Notes: generated by a model from the letters alone, not told the origin. A DNA stretch of 64,000 nucleotides from a virus (IMGVR_UViG_3300018080_000098:285794-349793); one strand, 5' to 3'; shown: positions 43,045-50,163, counted from the first letter of the stretch. Numbers and translations: made by a program.

Positions 43045-43590
43045 TACAACCCAAATGTAAAAACCCCAAACATAACCAGAATATACAAGAGAACACAAAC
43101 AGCGAAAATAACACCAAAAGAACAAGTGGGATACAGTGGGACAAAGTGGGGAGAAGAGGGGAACATTGGGTTCCAGCCCCCTATACCCCTATATACCTCC
43201 TAAAAACCGTGTATTTCCGTGTATTTAGCCTATATAGGGCCCTATATACCCCATATTACAGGCCTTTTTGGCGATCAGATCCCCTGTTTTCCGTGTCTAC
43301 AGACCCTATTAGTCCACTATTACCCGCTCCCAACCCCTACAGATCCCCTATTACGGGTAGACTTAGTCCTATTTCTGCACCCAGATCCCCAACAAAAAAC
43401 ATGCCAATAAAAAGTAATAAATGTTTTCCTTGGCACTTGACATTGTATTGTTTGATCTGTTTTGTGCTTGGGGATCTATTATTTCCATTAAATCATGGTA
43501 ACTTTACATTGTCAAGTAAAAAATAAATTCTTTTTTCTGCGTAAGTGTGTTGACAACGTAAAGATCGTTGTTACGCGTACCCTGGTCTAA
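43045..43590. other. gene-free, partly AT-rich stretch
   Basis: No credible gene. It holds CCTATA-rich runs (CCCTATATACC type, 43180-43260), two more TGGGACA/GGAACA-like words near 43139-43162, and a TTGACA with a 17-bp-spaced TTTAAT on the minus strand near 43495-43520. It could be the unwinding region of an origin (inference). Confidence 0.5.
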
Positions 43591-43618
43591 TGGTTTAACC
43601 GAATACCGTAGGGGAAGG

Positions 43619-43640
43619 GGCTCCGGGAATTCCCGGAGCC
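43619..43640 (-). terminator. 22-bp perfect palindrome
   Basis: GGCTCCGGGAATTCCCGGAG plus CC: a perfect 11-bp stem just after the stop at 43660, before the GGTTTAACC box. Other units here end in a similar GC hairpin. Confidence 0.65.
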
Positions 43641-43659
43641 CTGGGGGAGGGGACGCGGG

Positions 43660-43965
43660 CTAGTTGAACTGGCGGACGGGCGGACCGGCGTTGACGCAGA
43701 TGTATCGGTCCTCCTCCGGGACCTTCACTCCGCGCTCTTCGAGCCAAACCGCCAGGGCGTGCACAATGAACTTGAACGTTTCCGTCATCACGTGCAGATC
43801 GTTGTGGGGGCCTTCGGGAATCTGCCGACGCTTGATGATCAGCTTGATGGCCCTTTCCGTGGCCTTCTGCATGCCCGGCCGCTTGAGAGCATCCCTGATC
43901 TCCTGATCCCCGGCGTGCGCCGCGACCATCTTCCGGATCTTCCGGCAACGTTGCTTCAGAGTCAT
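43660..43965 (-). CDS. 101-aa basic helical protein
   Basis: GAAAGGAAC precedes ATG 43965. Basic helices (LKQRCRKIRKMVAAHAGDQE, AIKLIIKRRQIPEGPHND) then VKVPEEDRYICVNAGPP. Unknown. It is the leftmost unit of the box-regulated module. Confidence 0.75.
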   Translation of the reverse strand: MTLKQRCRKIRKMVAAHAGDQEIRDALKRPGMQKATERAIKLIIKRRQIPEGPHNDLHVMTETFKFIVHALAVWLEERGVKVPEEDRYICVNAGPPVRQFN

Positions 43966-43989
43966 TCACGTTCCTTTCGTTGACTGCGG

Positions 43990-44035
43990 TTTCCGTCGAC
44001 ACACCAAATATAATAACGCACAGCTGCATCGGCAA
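43990..44035 (-). promoter_or_regulatory. promoter for the gene at 43965
   Basis: -35 TTGCCG, 17-bp spacer, -10 TATATT, then a diverged box (GTGTCGACGG). Confidence 0.75.
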
Positions 44036-44077
44036 CCCATTAAATGAAATATTTTTGACACACCACCCCAGGGGACC

Positions 44078-44326
44078 TTAGACTAGAACTAATGGTTTAA
44101 CCGAATACCCAGGATATAAAAAATCCCCGGGTGGCGAGAGTAGACCACCCGAGGAGAGGTCAACGGGGTGAACTGGGGTCCTTTCTTTTCCTGCGAACCC
44201 GGGCCCACCTGAATCGCAATCCGCGAAGCACCACCAGTCTCCGTTGGCTACCGGTCCGACGCGGTAACCCTGGCAGCGTTTCGCGAGCAACAGAACCAGA
44301 CAGGGAACGCGGCCACCAAAGGCCAA
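44078..44326 (-). CDS. doubtful or degraded gene
   Basis: The promoter and RBS (GAGAGGAAAC) are intact, but no ATG follows; a TTG at 44326 opens this frame (LAFGGRVPCLVLLLAKRCQG, GDWWCFADCDSGGPG). It runs through the hairpin at 44127-44152 and the GGTTTAACC box, which no other gene here does. Another frame stops properly at 44160 but lacks a start. Probably a broken gene or a sequence error. Confidence 0.3.
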   Translation of the reverse strand: MAFGGRVPCLVLLLAKRCQGYRVGPVANGDWWCFADCDSGGPGFAGKERTPVHPVDLSSGGLLSPPGDFLYPGYSVKPLVLV

Positions 44327-44355
44327 TTGATCGTCGTGTTTCCTCTCTGCTCCTG

Positions 44356-44400
44356 TTCCGTCCGACCACTCAAAGATAAGTCGCCACCCGAAAAACGCAA
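44356..44400 (-). promoter_or_regulatory. promoter and box upstream of 44326
   Basis: -35 TTGCGT, 16-bp spacer, -10 TATCTT, box GGTCGGACGGAA. Confidence 0.75.
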
Positions 44401-44548
44401 GAGGGAAAAATGAGATATTTTTGACGCGCCGAAACGCGCCATTCGATTTAATTGAACGCGCGCCCGCGCACACGCGAGATTAGGAGTATTGGTTAAACCA
44501 ACTAGACAAGGTGACAGCCCAGAGCTCGAGCCCTGGGTGCCCCTTTGT

Positions 44549-44722
44549 CTACTCCTCTTCCAGCTTGACGCAGATGGAGATGAGGGTATCCCGATGGGTC
44601 ACGAGGTACTCGACCCCGTTTCTCTCGGGCAGCGGGATGATCGCGCCGAGCAGGTAATCGTCGCGCTTCTCTTTGAAAAGGGTACGGACGCTTTCGATAA
44701 CGTCCTTCAGTGCTTGGTCCAT
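44549..44722 (-). CDS. 57-aa protein
   Basis: AAAGGAGG precedes ATG 44722. Reads MDQALKDVIESVRTLFKEKR then a beta part (NGVEYLVTHRDTLISICVKL). It lies 14 bases after the zinc-protein gene, as third in the operon. Confidence 0.68.
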   Translation of the reverse strand: MDQALKDVIESVRTLFKEKRDDYLLGAIIPLPERNGVEYLVTHRDTLISICVKLEEE

Positions 44723-44736
44723 GGGACCTCCTTTGT

Positions 44737-45132
44737 TTAGCAGTAGACCTGACGCTTCAGGGCGTGCCAGTAGTTACGGTGGGCGTCCGCGGGGCGCTGG
44801 TAGCCCTTGCCGTGGCAACGGAAGCAGATACCACCGGGCCCCTTGGGTTGGCCGTTCTCGACCATGGTGACAAACTGCCCCGTACCCGCGCACCGTTTGC
44901 AGTGCCAGGACACCCGACGCGCGTACTTCACCCAGTCCTGGGGAGTGGGCTCAGTGACCCCGGCCTTTTCCATGAGCTTGCGCACTGCGGCGTCGAATTT
45001 CTCATTGGTGGGGTACTCGGCGGAGCCGGAGTAGGACACCTTGACGGTGTACTTACGCGCGGCGCGGTACGCCTTACGGCAGCCTTCATCCGTGGTGAGA
45101 TCGTATCCCTCGAATTTCGGCATTCTCGACAT
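44737..45132 (-). CDS. 131-aa protein with DnaJ-type zinc pair
   Basis: CKRCAGTG and CFRCHGKG (C-terminal third) make a CxxCxGxG zinc site as in DnaJ. The N-terminal half is helical and basic. Middle gene of the operon. Confidence 0.78.
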   Translation of the reverse strand: MSRMPKFEGYDLTTDEGCRKAYRAARKYTVKVSYSGSAEYPTNEKFDAAVRKLMEKAGVTEPTPQDWVKYARRVSWHCKRCAGTGQFVTMVENGQPKGPGGICFRCHGKGYQRPADAHRNYWHALKRQVYC

Positions 45133-45141
45133 GGGGTACTC

Positions 45142-45357
45142 CTACCGGCACAGCCGGTGCGGGTCGTCGTTCGCCCGGCAGTTGATCCAGTTGCGCGGGT
45201 CCTCGGGCCGCGAGCGCACGTTGAGGTCCTCGTCCAGCTGGGGGATCAGGTCGCGCAGGACGTCGTTGGTCCGCTCGCGGTGCCTGAGCCACACCAGGAC
45301 GACCAGCTCCCGCTTGGCCTCACGCTTCTCCTCGTCCGTCATGTTGGGGTAGTGCAT
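45142..45357 (-). CDS. 71-aa acidic/basic helical protein
   Basis: ATG 45357 after GGAGAAAC. MHYPNMTDEEKREAKRELVV then LRHRERTNDVLRDLIPQLDE. First gene of its operon. Unknown. Confidence 0.7.
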   Translation of the reverse strand: MHYPNMTDEEKREAKRELVVLVWLRHRERTNDVLRDLIPQLDEDLNVRSRPEDPRNWINCRANDDPHRLCR

Positions 45358-45380
45358 GTGTGTTTCTCCGCTGCTAGGTG

Positions 45381-45427
45381 TTTCCGTCCGACTGCACACA
45401 AGGTAAGCACGCGCATTACATTGTCAA
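45381..45427 (-). promoter_or_regulatory. promoter and box for the 45357-44549 operon
   Basis: -35 TTGACA, 16-bp spacer, -10 TACCTT, box AGTCGGACGGAAAC. Confidence 0.78.
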
Positions 45428-45448
45428 GAAACTTTTTTCAAAAATATT

Positions 45449-45649
45449 TCACGCGCCATGGTTAGCACCCTCCAACCATTCCTCTATTATCAAACGGGAA
45501 TACCATTTTCTTTCCCGGTCTTGTCGGCACTCCCACATAAAAGCGATCTGTTCCTCTATACTCCTACGCTCTAACCAATGAGGGCACACCTCGCAAGCGA
45601 TATGGTTCTCACCTAGGGGAAGGTTGTACGGGCAGGTGTTACAGGTCAT
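45449..45649 (-). CDS. 66-aa zinc-binding protein
   Basis: MTCNTCPYNLPLGENHIACE then CPHW: Cys pairs at 3-6 and 19-22. ATG overlaps the previous stop. Confidence 0.7.
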   Translation of the reverse strand: MTCNTCPYNLPLGENHIACEVCPHWLERRSIEEQIAFMWECRQDRERKWYSRLIIEEWLEGANHGA

Positions 45650-45813
45650 TCGACTTCACCCGTAAGCAGAGCTCTCAGGTCTGCTTGTAGTTCACTAGCT
45701 ATAACTAGGTGTCTCTCGGTGGCCTGGGTATCCCCTTTGATGCACGCTGCTAGCGCGCGGTCTAGCTGAATCCGAACATTATCACTGTACCAGCGAATCA
45801 GATTGTTCCACAT
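45646..45813 (-). CDS. 55-aa helical protein
   Basis: AAGGAGG precedes ATG 45813. MWNNLIRWYSDNVRIQLDRA then a Thr/Glu helix. Coupled to the zinc protein downstream. Its promoter is not clear: TTGTCA near 45860 has no good -10. Confidence 0.65.
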   Translation of the reverse strand: MWNNLIRWYSDNVRIQLDRALAACIKGDTQATERHLVIASELQADLRALLTGEVE

Positions 45814-45916
45814 GTTGCGCCTCCTTCATAAGAAGAACGCGCGTATGCGAAAAACCTGACAAGAAAAATGCGTGCCGGGGAGGGCTACTGGTTAAACCGA
45901 ATGGTAAGGGGAAGGG

Positions 45917-46090
45917 CTAGGCTGGGTCCTGCTGGACCTTACCCCGGCAGGCTTTTTTGCGCTGGGCGTTGCGCTTGTTGGGGTGGCGACCCGCGCCACT
46001 GCGCCACGAGGCGATCAGCGCGTAGGGGTTACGCTTAGCCTTCGTGGCCTTGCGCACGCGCCGCTGTTTTTTCTTTCGCCTACGTGCCAT
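45917..46090 (-). CDS. 57-aa very basic protein, leaderless mRNA
   Basis: MARRRKKKQRRVRKATKAKR, then NPYALIASWRSGAGRHPNKR: a nucleic-acid-binding-like composition. No RBS. The ATG is 6 bases after the -10, so transcription should begin at the start codon. Confidence 0.65.
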   Translation of the reverse strand: MARRRKKKQRRVRKATKAKRNPYALIASWRSGAGRHPNKRNAQRKKACRGKVQQDPA

Positions 46091-46096
46091 GCGTAC

Positions 46097-46125
46097 AATG
46101 TAGCAACGATGCTTTACTGCGTCAA
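46097..46125 (-). promoter_or_regulatory. promoter without operator box, abutting ATG
   Basis: -35 TTGACG, 17-bp spacer, -10 TACATT. The box seen at neighbouring promoters is absent because the ATG occupies its place. Confidence 0.7.
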
Positions 46126-46234
46126 GCGGCAACTAAAATATTTTGCACAGGATGTTAGGTTAAACCAATAAACACAGACAAAGAAAACCCGGAGCCGTGG
46201 CCCCGGGTATTAGGGAGGATAGGTTGCTAGTAGG

Positions 46235-46678
46235 TTACTGCGCCGTCTGGAGCGCCAACGAGGGGTCGATGACGGCGGCGACGACGAGGTATTTCCCTTT
46301 GACGGTCCCGAAGGACAGCAGGCCCAGCTTGGGGCGGTAGCCCAGAATACTGGTCACAGCCTGCATGGCGTGGTCCCCGGCGATTTTGCCGCGCTTTTCC
46401 TGATTGAGTACAACGATGGAGACGGAGGTTGTACTCCGCGACATGCAGCCCCGCGTGACCACGACGTAGGCGTGGCTGGTCTTGGCTTTCCCGAGCACCT
46501 TGCAGCGGGAGCTGAGCTTGCTCGGCTGGGCGGTCTGCGTTTTCTTGGGCTTGTGCGCCGTGGGGTTGTGCGTCTGCGCCGCGCAACCCGTTCCGAAAAG
46601 CAGGGAAACGAGAACGGCGAACAGCGCGCCCGCCGCCATCAGGGAAACCACTTGGCCTGCCTCTTTCAAATTGTCCAT
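46235..46678 (-). CDS. 147-aa lipoprotein or membrane-anchored protein
   Basis: Hydrophobic segment (VVSLMAAGALFAVLVSLLFG) followed by TGC, a possible lipobox, then a Thr/Pro/Lys linker and a beta-rich domain with two Cys (SSRCKVLGKAKTSHAYVVVT, RGCMSRS). Unknown. Confidence 0.72.
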   Translation of the reverse strand: MDNLKEAGQVVSLMAAGALFAVLVSLLFGTGCAAQTHNPTAHKPKKTQTAQPSKLSSRCKVLGKAKTSHAYVVVTRGCMSRSTTSVSIVVLNQEKRGKIAGDHAMQAVTSILGYRPKLGLLSFGTVKGKYLVVAAVIDPSLALQTAQ

Positions 46679-46700
46679 TGTTGCCTCCGCTCGCTAGTTG

Positions 46701-46748
46701 TTTCCGTCCGACTGCGAAAAAGATAATCACGCAACTTGACGCGGTCAA
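46701..46748 (-). promoter_or_regulatory. promoter and box for the gene at 46678
   Basis: -35 TTGACC, 17-bp spacer, -10 TATCTT, box AGTCGGACGGAAAC. Confidence 0.8.
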
Positions 46749-46836
46749 GTGACAAAATGAAATATTTTTTACGTGCATCCCCAGGGGCAGGGCTATCGGT
46801 TTAACCGAGTAGAGTACGGGGGCGCACCCCGTGCAG

Positions 46837-47022
46837 CTAAAGCCTCCTCTCCCAACTCGCATTGGGGGTGAACCAGATGCTTTCGTTGCCGCACGCGTTT
46901 CGGCGTGCCTCGGCTTCCGTCGAATATTCGGCAGCCTGTTGACGGTCGCTTGTGTAGGACCGCTCAGAGCCGGGACGCGCTACGTACTTTCCGTCACTTG
47001 TCCGCTTGATTACGTAGACCAT
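46837..47022 (-). CDS. 61-aa protein
   Basis: ATG 47022. MVYVIKRTSDGKYVARPGSE then YTSDRQQAAEYSTEAEARRN: a small beta/alpha domain of the kind phages use widely, function unknown. Third gene of its operon. Confidence 0.7.
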   Translation of the reverse strand: MVYVIKRTSDGKYVARPGSERSYTSDRQQAAEYSTEAEARRNACGNESIWFTPNASWERRL

Positions 47023-47023
47023 C

Positions 47024-47413
47024 CTAGTAGCACTCCGTCCAGTGCTCACCCGTCTCCTCGCCCCACTGGGAACGGGGCGCCAGAGCCTGCCCGGACATGT
47101 TGTAGTCCGTCTCGCACTCGTAGCAGGTGTTCGTGAACCGGGACAGTTCCACCTCTTCCCCACAGCTACACCGACCCACGCGGGGATGGCGGTAGGTCCA
47201 CTCCCGCTTGATGACCCCGCGGCAAACTACGTCAACCTCGCCGCATAAACACTTGCCAAAATTCTCGCGCGCCGCTGGGTGCATGGCGTCGATGTCCACG
47301 TTCCCGTCTTCGTCACAGTCGAACGTGAAACCCCAACCCCGATGCCCTCGGTAATCGAAGTCCAGCGTGTAGTCCACACCCGTCTCTTCGTAAGACTCCC
47401 TGATGATCTTCAT
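47024..47413 (-). CDS. 129-aa zinc-binding protein
   Basis: GKCLCGEVD, RCSCGEEVE and TCYECETDY give three Cys pairs. The N-terminal half is acidic (DYTLDFDYRGHRGWGFTFDC). Unknown. Confidence 0.75.
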   Translation of the reverse strand: MKIIRESYEETGVDYTLDFDYRGHRGWGFTFDCDEDGNVDIDAMHPAARENFGKCLCGEVDVVCRGVIKREWTYRHPRVGRCSCGEEVELSRFTNTCYECETDYNMSGQALAPRSQWGEETGEHWTECY

Positions 47414-47414
47414 C

Positions 47415-47795
47415 TTAATACCCCATCACGTCGTTGTACCCGTCGCACCCGAAGGCCATCCCCGCCTGCATGGCCATCTCGTTATCCCAATCGGAATAAT
47501 CGACGGGCTGCGGGCTGAAAGATTTGATTCGGATTTCCCGATGCACGTCGGGACCGTCGAGCACCACGTACTCCGTGTCCTTGTTGGAACAGTAACCACC
47601 CTGCACCCGCTTCCCCGACTCGAGCTCCTCGACCACCTCCTTGAGATACGCCTCCGCCTCCTCCCGCGTGGCGAAAGCCGCACCCGCCCAACAGTCGTCA
47701 TCGGTGAAGGGCTCACTGCCCCACAGGTCCACCGTGTAGTCGGTGGGCTGAACGGGCTTGTTGACGGCGTTACGATCTTCGCGATAGGTATTCAT
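47415..47795 (-). CDS. 126-aa acidic protein
   Basis: First gene of the operon. PTDYTVDLWGSEPFTDDDCW, then FATREEAEAYLKEVVEELES, a pattern typical of small phage proteins that align a residue pattern to columns of Glu. Unknown. Confidence 0.75.
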   Translation of the reverse strand: MNTYREDRNAVNKPVQPTDYTVDLWGSEPFTDDDCWAGAAFATREEAEAYLKEVVEELESGKRVQGGYCSNKDTEYVVLDGPDVHREIRIKSFSPQPVDYSDWDNEMAMQAGMAFGCDGYNDVMGY

Positions 47796-47816
47796 GTGTG
47801 TGACTCCGTGTGCGTT

Positions 47817-47862
47817 GTCCGTCCGACAAAAACAAGATAACCATGCAGCTTGACGGCGTCAA
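47817..47862 (-). promoter_or_regulatory. promoter and box for the 47795 operon
   Basis: -35 TTGACG, 17-bp spacer, -10 TATCTT, box TGTCGGACGGAC. Confidence 0.8.
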
Positions 47863-47923
47863 GTTTTTCCGCAAAATATTTTTGCGCGCCTGGTAGGGTT
47901 GTCGGTTTAACCAATAGACCAGG

Positions 47924-47995
47924 GTGCATGACGGAACTCGAATCCGCAACCTCCGGGACCACAACCCGGCGCTCTACCGATTGAGCTACATGCAC
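47924..47995 (-). tRNA. tRNA-His (GTG)
   Basis: Full cloverleaf: acceptor GTGCATG/CATGCAC including the extra 5' G typical of tRNA-His, D arm with AGCTCAATCGG, anticodon stem CCGGG/CCCGG with loop TTGTGGT, T loop with GGATTCGAGTTCC. No encoded CCA. Confidence 0.92.
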
Positions 47996-47996
47996 A

Positions 47997-48084
47997 TGGC
48001 AGGGGTAGGATTCGAACCTACGGTGGTACTCGTGGAGTGACTAGATTTACAGTCTAGCGCCTTCAACCTCTCGGCCACCCTGCC
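47997..48084 (-). tRNA. tRNA-Tyr (GTA)
   Basis: Acceptor GGCAGGG/CCCTGCC, anticodon stem CTAGA/TCTAG with loop CTGTAAA, long variable arm as in bacterial tRNA-Tyr, T arm GTAGG-TTCGAAT-CCTAC. One base from tRNA-His, so one transcript. Confidence 0.93.
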
Positions 48085-48090
48085 GAAAGT

Positions 48091-48170
48091 GCTTCGGGTA
48101 GGACTGAGCCCTTTTGTTGTCCTGTGGGAAGCTATCTCCACAGCCCTGTCAATTCAGAGCTACCCGAAGC
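48091..48170 (-). ncRNA. four-way-junction RNA
   Basis: An 11-bp closing stem (GCTTCGGGTAG/CTACCCGAAGC) encloses three hairpins: CTCT/AGGG-type, CTGTGG/CCACAG with a 10-base loop, and GGAC/GTCC. It is shaped like a tRNA but has no T-loop consensus or anticodon arm of correct size. It lies 6 bases from tRNA-Tyr on the same transcript. Confidence 0.6.
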
Positions 48171-48335
48171 TGTAGGGTTAAGGGAAGCGCTTCATAGGTT
48201 TCCCTCCACGCGGCCCTCTGAGTGCCCTACGTCACTGCCTCGTTAGGTCGTGGCCACTCCCTGTTTTTTGCTGGGACCATCCAGCTTCTTCGTGGGGTGG
48301 CGTCCCCACTAGCCTGTGGTTAGCAGGCACGTTCG
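48171..48335 (-). other. non-coding, further hairpins
   Basis: No open gene. AGGGAA/TTTCCCT, GTGGGG/CCCCAC and GCCTG/CAGGC hairpins suggest the 3' part of the upstream mRNA or a second RNA feeding the tRNA cluster. Confidence 0.45.
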
Positions 48336-48509
48336 TTACATCGGGATGACCAGCACCCCGCGCTTCTCTTCGTCCTGGGGAACGTCCTCGCGCTGCCCTT
48401 CGAGGTACTCCAGATACCTCGGATCGTAGACCTCCACTCGGGGCTGCGGGCGCTCACGTTCCGCGATCTCCTGAACCAGCTTCTCACTACGTCGCCAATC
48501 GATCAACAT
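48336..48509 (-). CDS. 57-aa charged protein
   Basis: GGAG precedes ATG 48509. MLIDWRRSEKLVQEIAERER, then PRVEVYDPRYLEYLEGQRED and a hydrophobic end VLVIPM. Leads the transcript that ends in the tRNAs. Confidence 0.68.
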   Translation of the reverse strand: MLIDWRRSEKLVQEIAERERPQPRVEVYDPRYLEYLEGQREDVPQDEEKRGVLVIPM

Positions 48510-48527
48510 GATTCATCTCCGTGTGCT

Positions 48528-48575
48528 GTTTCCGTCCGACGTGAAAAATATAACAACGCGTCTTTACGTTGTCAA
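48528..48575 (-). promoter_or_regulatory. promoter and box for the 48509/tRNA unit
   Basis: -35 TTGACA, 17-bp spacer, -10 TATATT, box CGTCGGACGGAAAC. One of the strongest promoters here. Confidence 0.85.
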
Positions 48576-48596
48576 GAAACTTTTTCGCGCCCGGCG

Positions 48597-48809
48597 TCAA
48601 TGCACCTCTCGGTGAGGCCTCGACAGATGAGCGATGAGCGTGGCACAGCATAGCATGTTGATATGAACCTCGTCCAGCTGCTTGGCCAGCACCTTACGGG
48701 TAGCATCCGACATAGTCTCGGTCTTCAGCTTAGTGGCCAGATGCTCCACCCAACGGGAAGCCTGCTTCCCTTCCTTCATCAACAGTTCGATTGCTTCTTT
48801 GTGCGACAT
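48597..48809 (-). CDS. 70-aa helical protein, paralogue of 49715-49930
   Basis: MSHKEAIELLMKEGKQASRW, ending LCCATLIAHLSRPHREVH; the paralogue ends VCALLVGHLMRPRDVVH. Both have a hydrophobic helix then a basic HLxRP tail. Unknown. Confidence 0.72.
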   Translation of the reverse strand: MSHKEAIELLMKEGKQASRWVEHLATKLKTETMSDATRKVLAKQLDEVHINMLCCATLIAHLSRPHREVH

Positions 48810-48820
48810 GAAATTTCTCC

Positions 48821-48868
48821 GTTTCCGTCCGACGCACACAAGGTAAGCACGGCACTTTACGCGGTCAA
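48821..48868 (-). promoter_or_regulatory. promoter and box for the gene at 48809
   Basis: -35 TTGACC, 17-bp spacer, -10 TACCTT, box CGTCGGACGGAAAC. Confidence 0.8.
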
Positions 48869-48933
48869 GTATTTTTCTGCAAAATATTTCGCGCGCTATC
48901 CTACGTATCGGTTAAACCGAGTAGCTGAATAGC

Positions 48934-48968
48934 GAAGGGGATCCGTCCACACAAAACGGATCCCCTTC
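48934..48968 (-). terminator. 13-bp stem terminator of the RNA at 48939-49257
   Basis: GAAGGGGATCCGT pairs with ACGGATCCCCTTC around a 9-base loop. In the transcript the loop contains TTTTG and a GGTTTAACC-type box follows. Confidence 0.6.
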
Positions 48969-49257
48969 TAGTAGTCTTGCCCACGGGAGTTACTTACTCT
49001 CCCTGCCTGATGTGGGCGCGTGTCGGCCAGGCGACGGAGTCCTTAGTGCCCCATCCCGGATTTGAACCGGGAACCTCTTGGCCCGACTTTTTCACAGGTG
49101 CGGACCTGTTACTTCCTGTCGGAAGGGAACGGGGGTATCGCCCTAGGCAATCTGTACCGCAATAAGATCACTTCATCTTTACAGACCTCCTAGGCGCTAG
49201 CCTTTCCATTCGACGGCTACCTTTCCGTCGTTGGGGCTTACGGGCGTTTCCGCCAGT
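48939..49257 (-). ncRNA. structured RNA with tRNA-like T arm, mini-ORF and pseudoknot
   Basis: Own promoter, own terminator, no gene. In transcript order: a hairpin CGACGG/CCGTCG (49211-49230 region), a Shine-Dalgarno AGGAGG with ATG AAG TGA (49168-49176), a T-arm-like CCCGG-TTCAAAT-CCGGG (about 49050-49070), whose following TGGGGC can pair with GCCCCA near the 5' end, then a pseudoknot (48979-49032) shared with the RNA at 50317-50410. It is not a normal tRNA (no anticodon arm). About 320 nt. Confidence 0.55.
49168..49176 (-). other. two-codon mini-ORF (ATG AAG TGA) with strong RBS
   Basis: AGGAGG at 49186-49191 is ideally spaced from ATG 49176. Minigenes of this type are known in phage lambda (bar), where they trap peptidyl-tRNA. 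Here it lies inside a structured RNA. Confidence 0.4.
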
Positions 49258-49292
49258 GGATCTAACATAATCACGTTGCTTGACGGCGTCAA
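49247..49292 (-). promoter_or_regulatory. promoter for the structured RNA, box diverged
   Basis: -35 TTGACG, 17-bp spacer, -10 TATGTT. Where other promoters have GTCGGACGGAAAC it has ACTGGCGGAAAC, so this RNA may escape the shared regulator. Confidence 0.7.
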
Positions 49293-49506
49293 GTGAGAAA
49301 ATCGAACGCGCGTTTTCTTTTAATGAACGCGCGCACGCGCACGCGAGGTATACCATTCGGTTTAACCAGTAGACGTAGGCAAAAAGAAACGGCGTGCTTA
49401 CATCTCACACGCCGCTTCACTCAACCGTATTTAGTTTTTCTCGCTAGTCTGCTGTGTTCGGCCCCGGCCACCCACTGCTGAAGTGCCCTTTCGCAGATGG
49501 CCGGGG

Positions 49507-49707
49507 CTAGAGTAAACGAAGTCTCGGGTCTTTAGGATAGATGAGCTTGACTTTATTCCCAACACTGAAGGGCATCGGTACCACCCACCTGTCCACTGGC
49601 ATACCCCGTTGCTCGGCCGCACGCAGGGTTACCACCAGACTGCGCAGCCGCACACAACGCACCGTTGTCAATGCGACCAGCAGGATATGGAGGATACCGT
49701 TCAGCAT
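49507..49707 (-). CDS. 66-aa small protein
   Basis: Hydrophobic N-terminus (MLNGIL HILLVALTTVRCV) then a basic, beta-like tail ending YPKDPRLRLL. Last gene of its operon. Confidence 0.65.
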   Translation of the reverse strand: MLNGILHILLVALTTVRCVRLRSLVVTLRAAEQRGMPVDRWVVPMPFSVGNKVKLIYPKDPRLRLL

Positions 49708-49714
49708 TCTAAAC

Positions 49715-49930
49715 CTAGTGGACCACGTCCCGAGGACGCATCAGGTGCCCCACCAGCAGAGCGCACACCATGACGTTTCGCCCCAGCTCCTCGATCTGAG
49801 CCCGGACCACCGCGGCCCCCGCCGACGACATGGGCTCGTTTTCCAGCACTTCCGCCAGATACTGCGCGTGCCGCAGCGATACCGCACCGTCTTCCCGAAG
49901 GGCCTCGACACTCTCGTAGACCATCGTCAT
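49715..49930 (-). CDS. 71-aa helical protein, paralogue of 48597-48809
   Basis: MTMVYESVEALREDGAVSLR, ending MVCALLVGHLMRPRDVVH. Same size and tail as the paralogue 900 bp away, in a different operon. Confidence 0.72.
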   Translation of the reverse strand: MTMVYESVEALREDGAVSLRHAQYLAEVLENEPMSSAGAAVVRAQIEELGRNVMVCALLVGHLMRPRDVVH

Positions 49931-49945
49931 CGCCTTACCCCTTTC

Positions 49946-50146
49946 CTAGCAGACCACCGCCCGCACCAGAGTCGAGTCGCTCCGGTACTCCGCGTACCGA
50001 TTGGTCGAAGCGAACCCCTCCACCGGAGCGTCCGGCATCAGGTATTGACGAATGGCCCAGAACGCCGACTTGGCCCGAAGGACCGTACTGTAGACCTTCG
50101 TCCGCTGCCCGTCCTTCTCCTCGAAATGATTGACCTGGAATCGCAT
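49946..50146 (-). CDS. 66-aa protein
   Basis: ATG 50146. MRFQVNHFEEKDGQRTKVYS, then VLRAKSAFWAIRQYLMPDAP: a small beta-alpha fold with an aromatic helix. First of three genes. Confidence 0.7.
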   Translation of the reverse strand: MRFQVNHFEEKDGQRTKVYSTVLRAKSAFWAIRQYLMPDAPVEGFASTNRYAEYRSDSTLVRAVVC

Positions 50147-50163
50147 TTTTCTCTCCGTGCGTT

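Noticed and set aside
42801-43526. Overlapping plus-strand frames of 241 and 125 codons in the repeat region
   Set aside because: Both arise from the GGAACA repeats lacking stops; the products (WNI, EH, GT words) are repeat translation with no RBS.
44710-45465. 251-codon plus-strand frame
   Set aside because: It is opposite three well-supported minus-strand genes with RBSs, a shared promoter and a DnaJ-type zinc motif.
49047-49150. A complete tRNA around the T-arm-like sequence
   Set aside because: No D arm or 7-base anticodon loop fits within 70-95 nt, and the nearest acceptor partner is about 165 nt upstream, so I describe a tRNA-like RNA instead.
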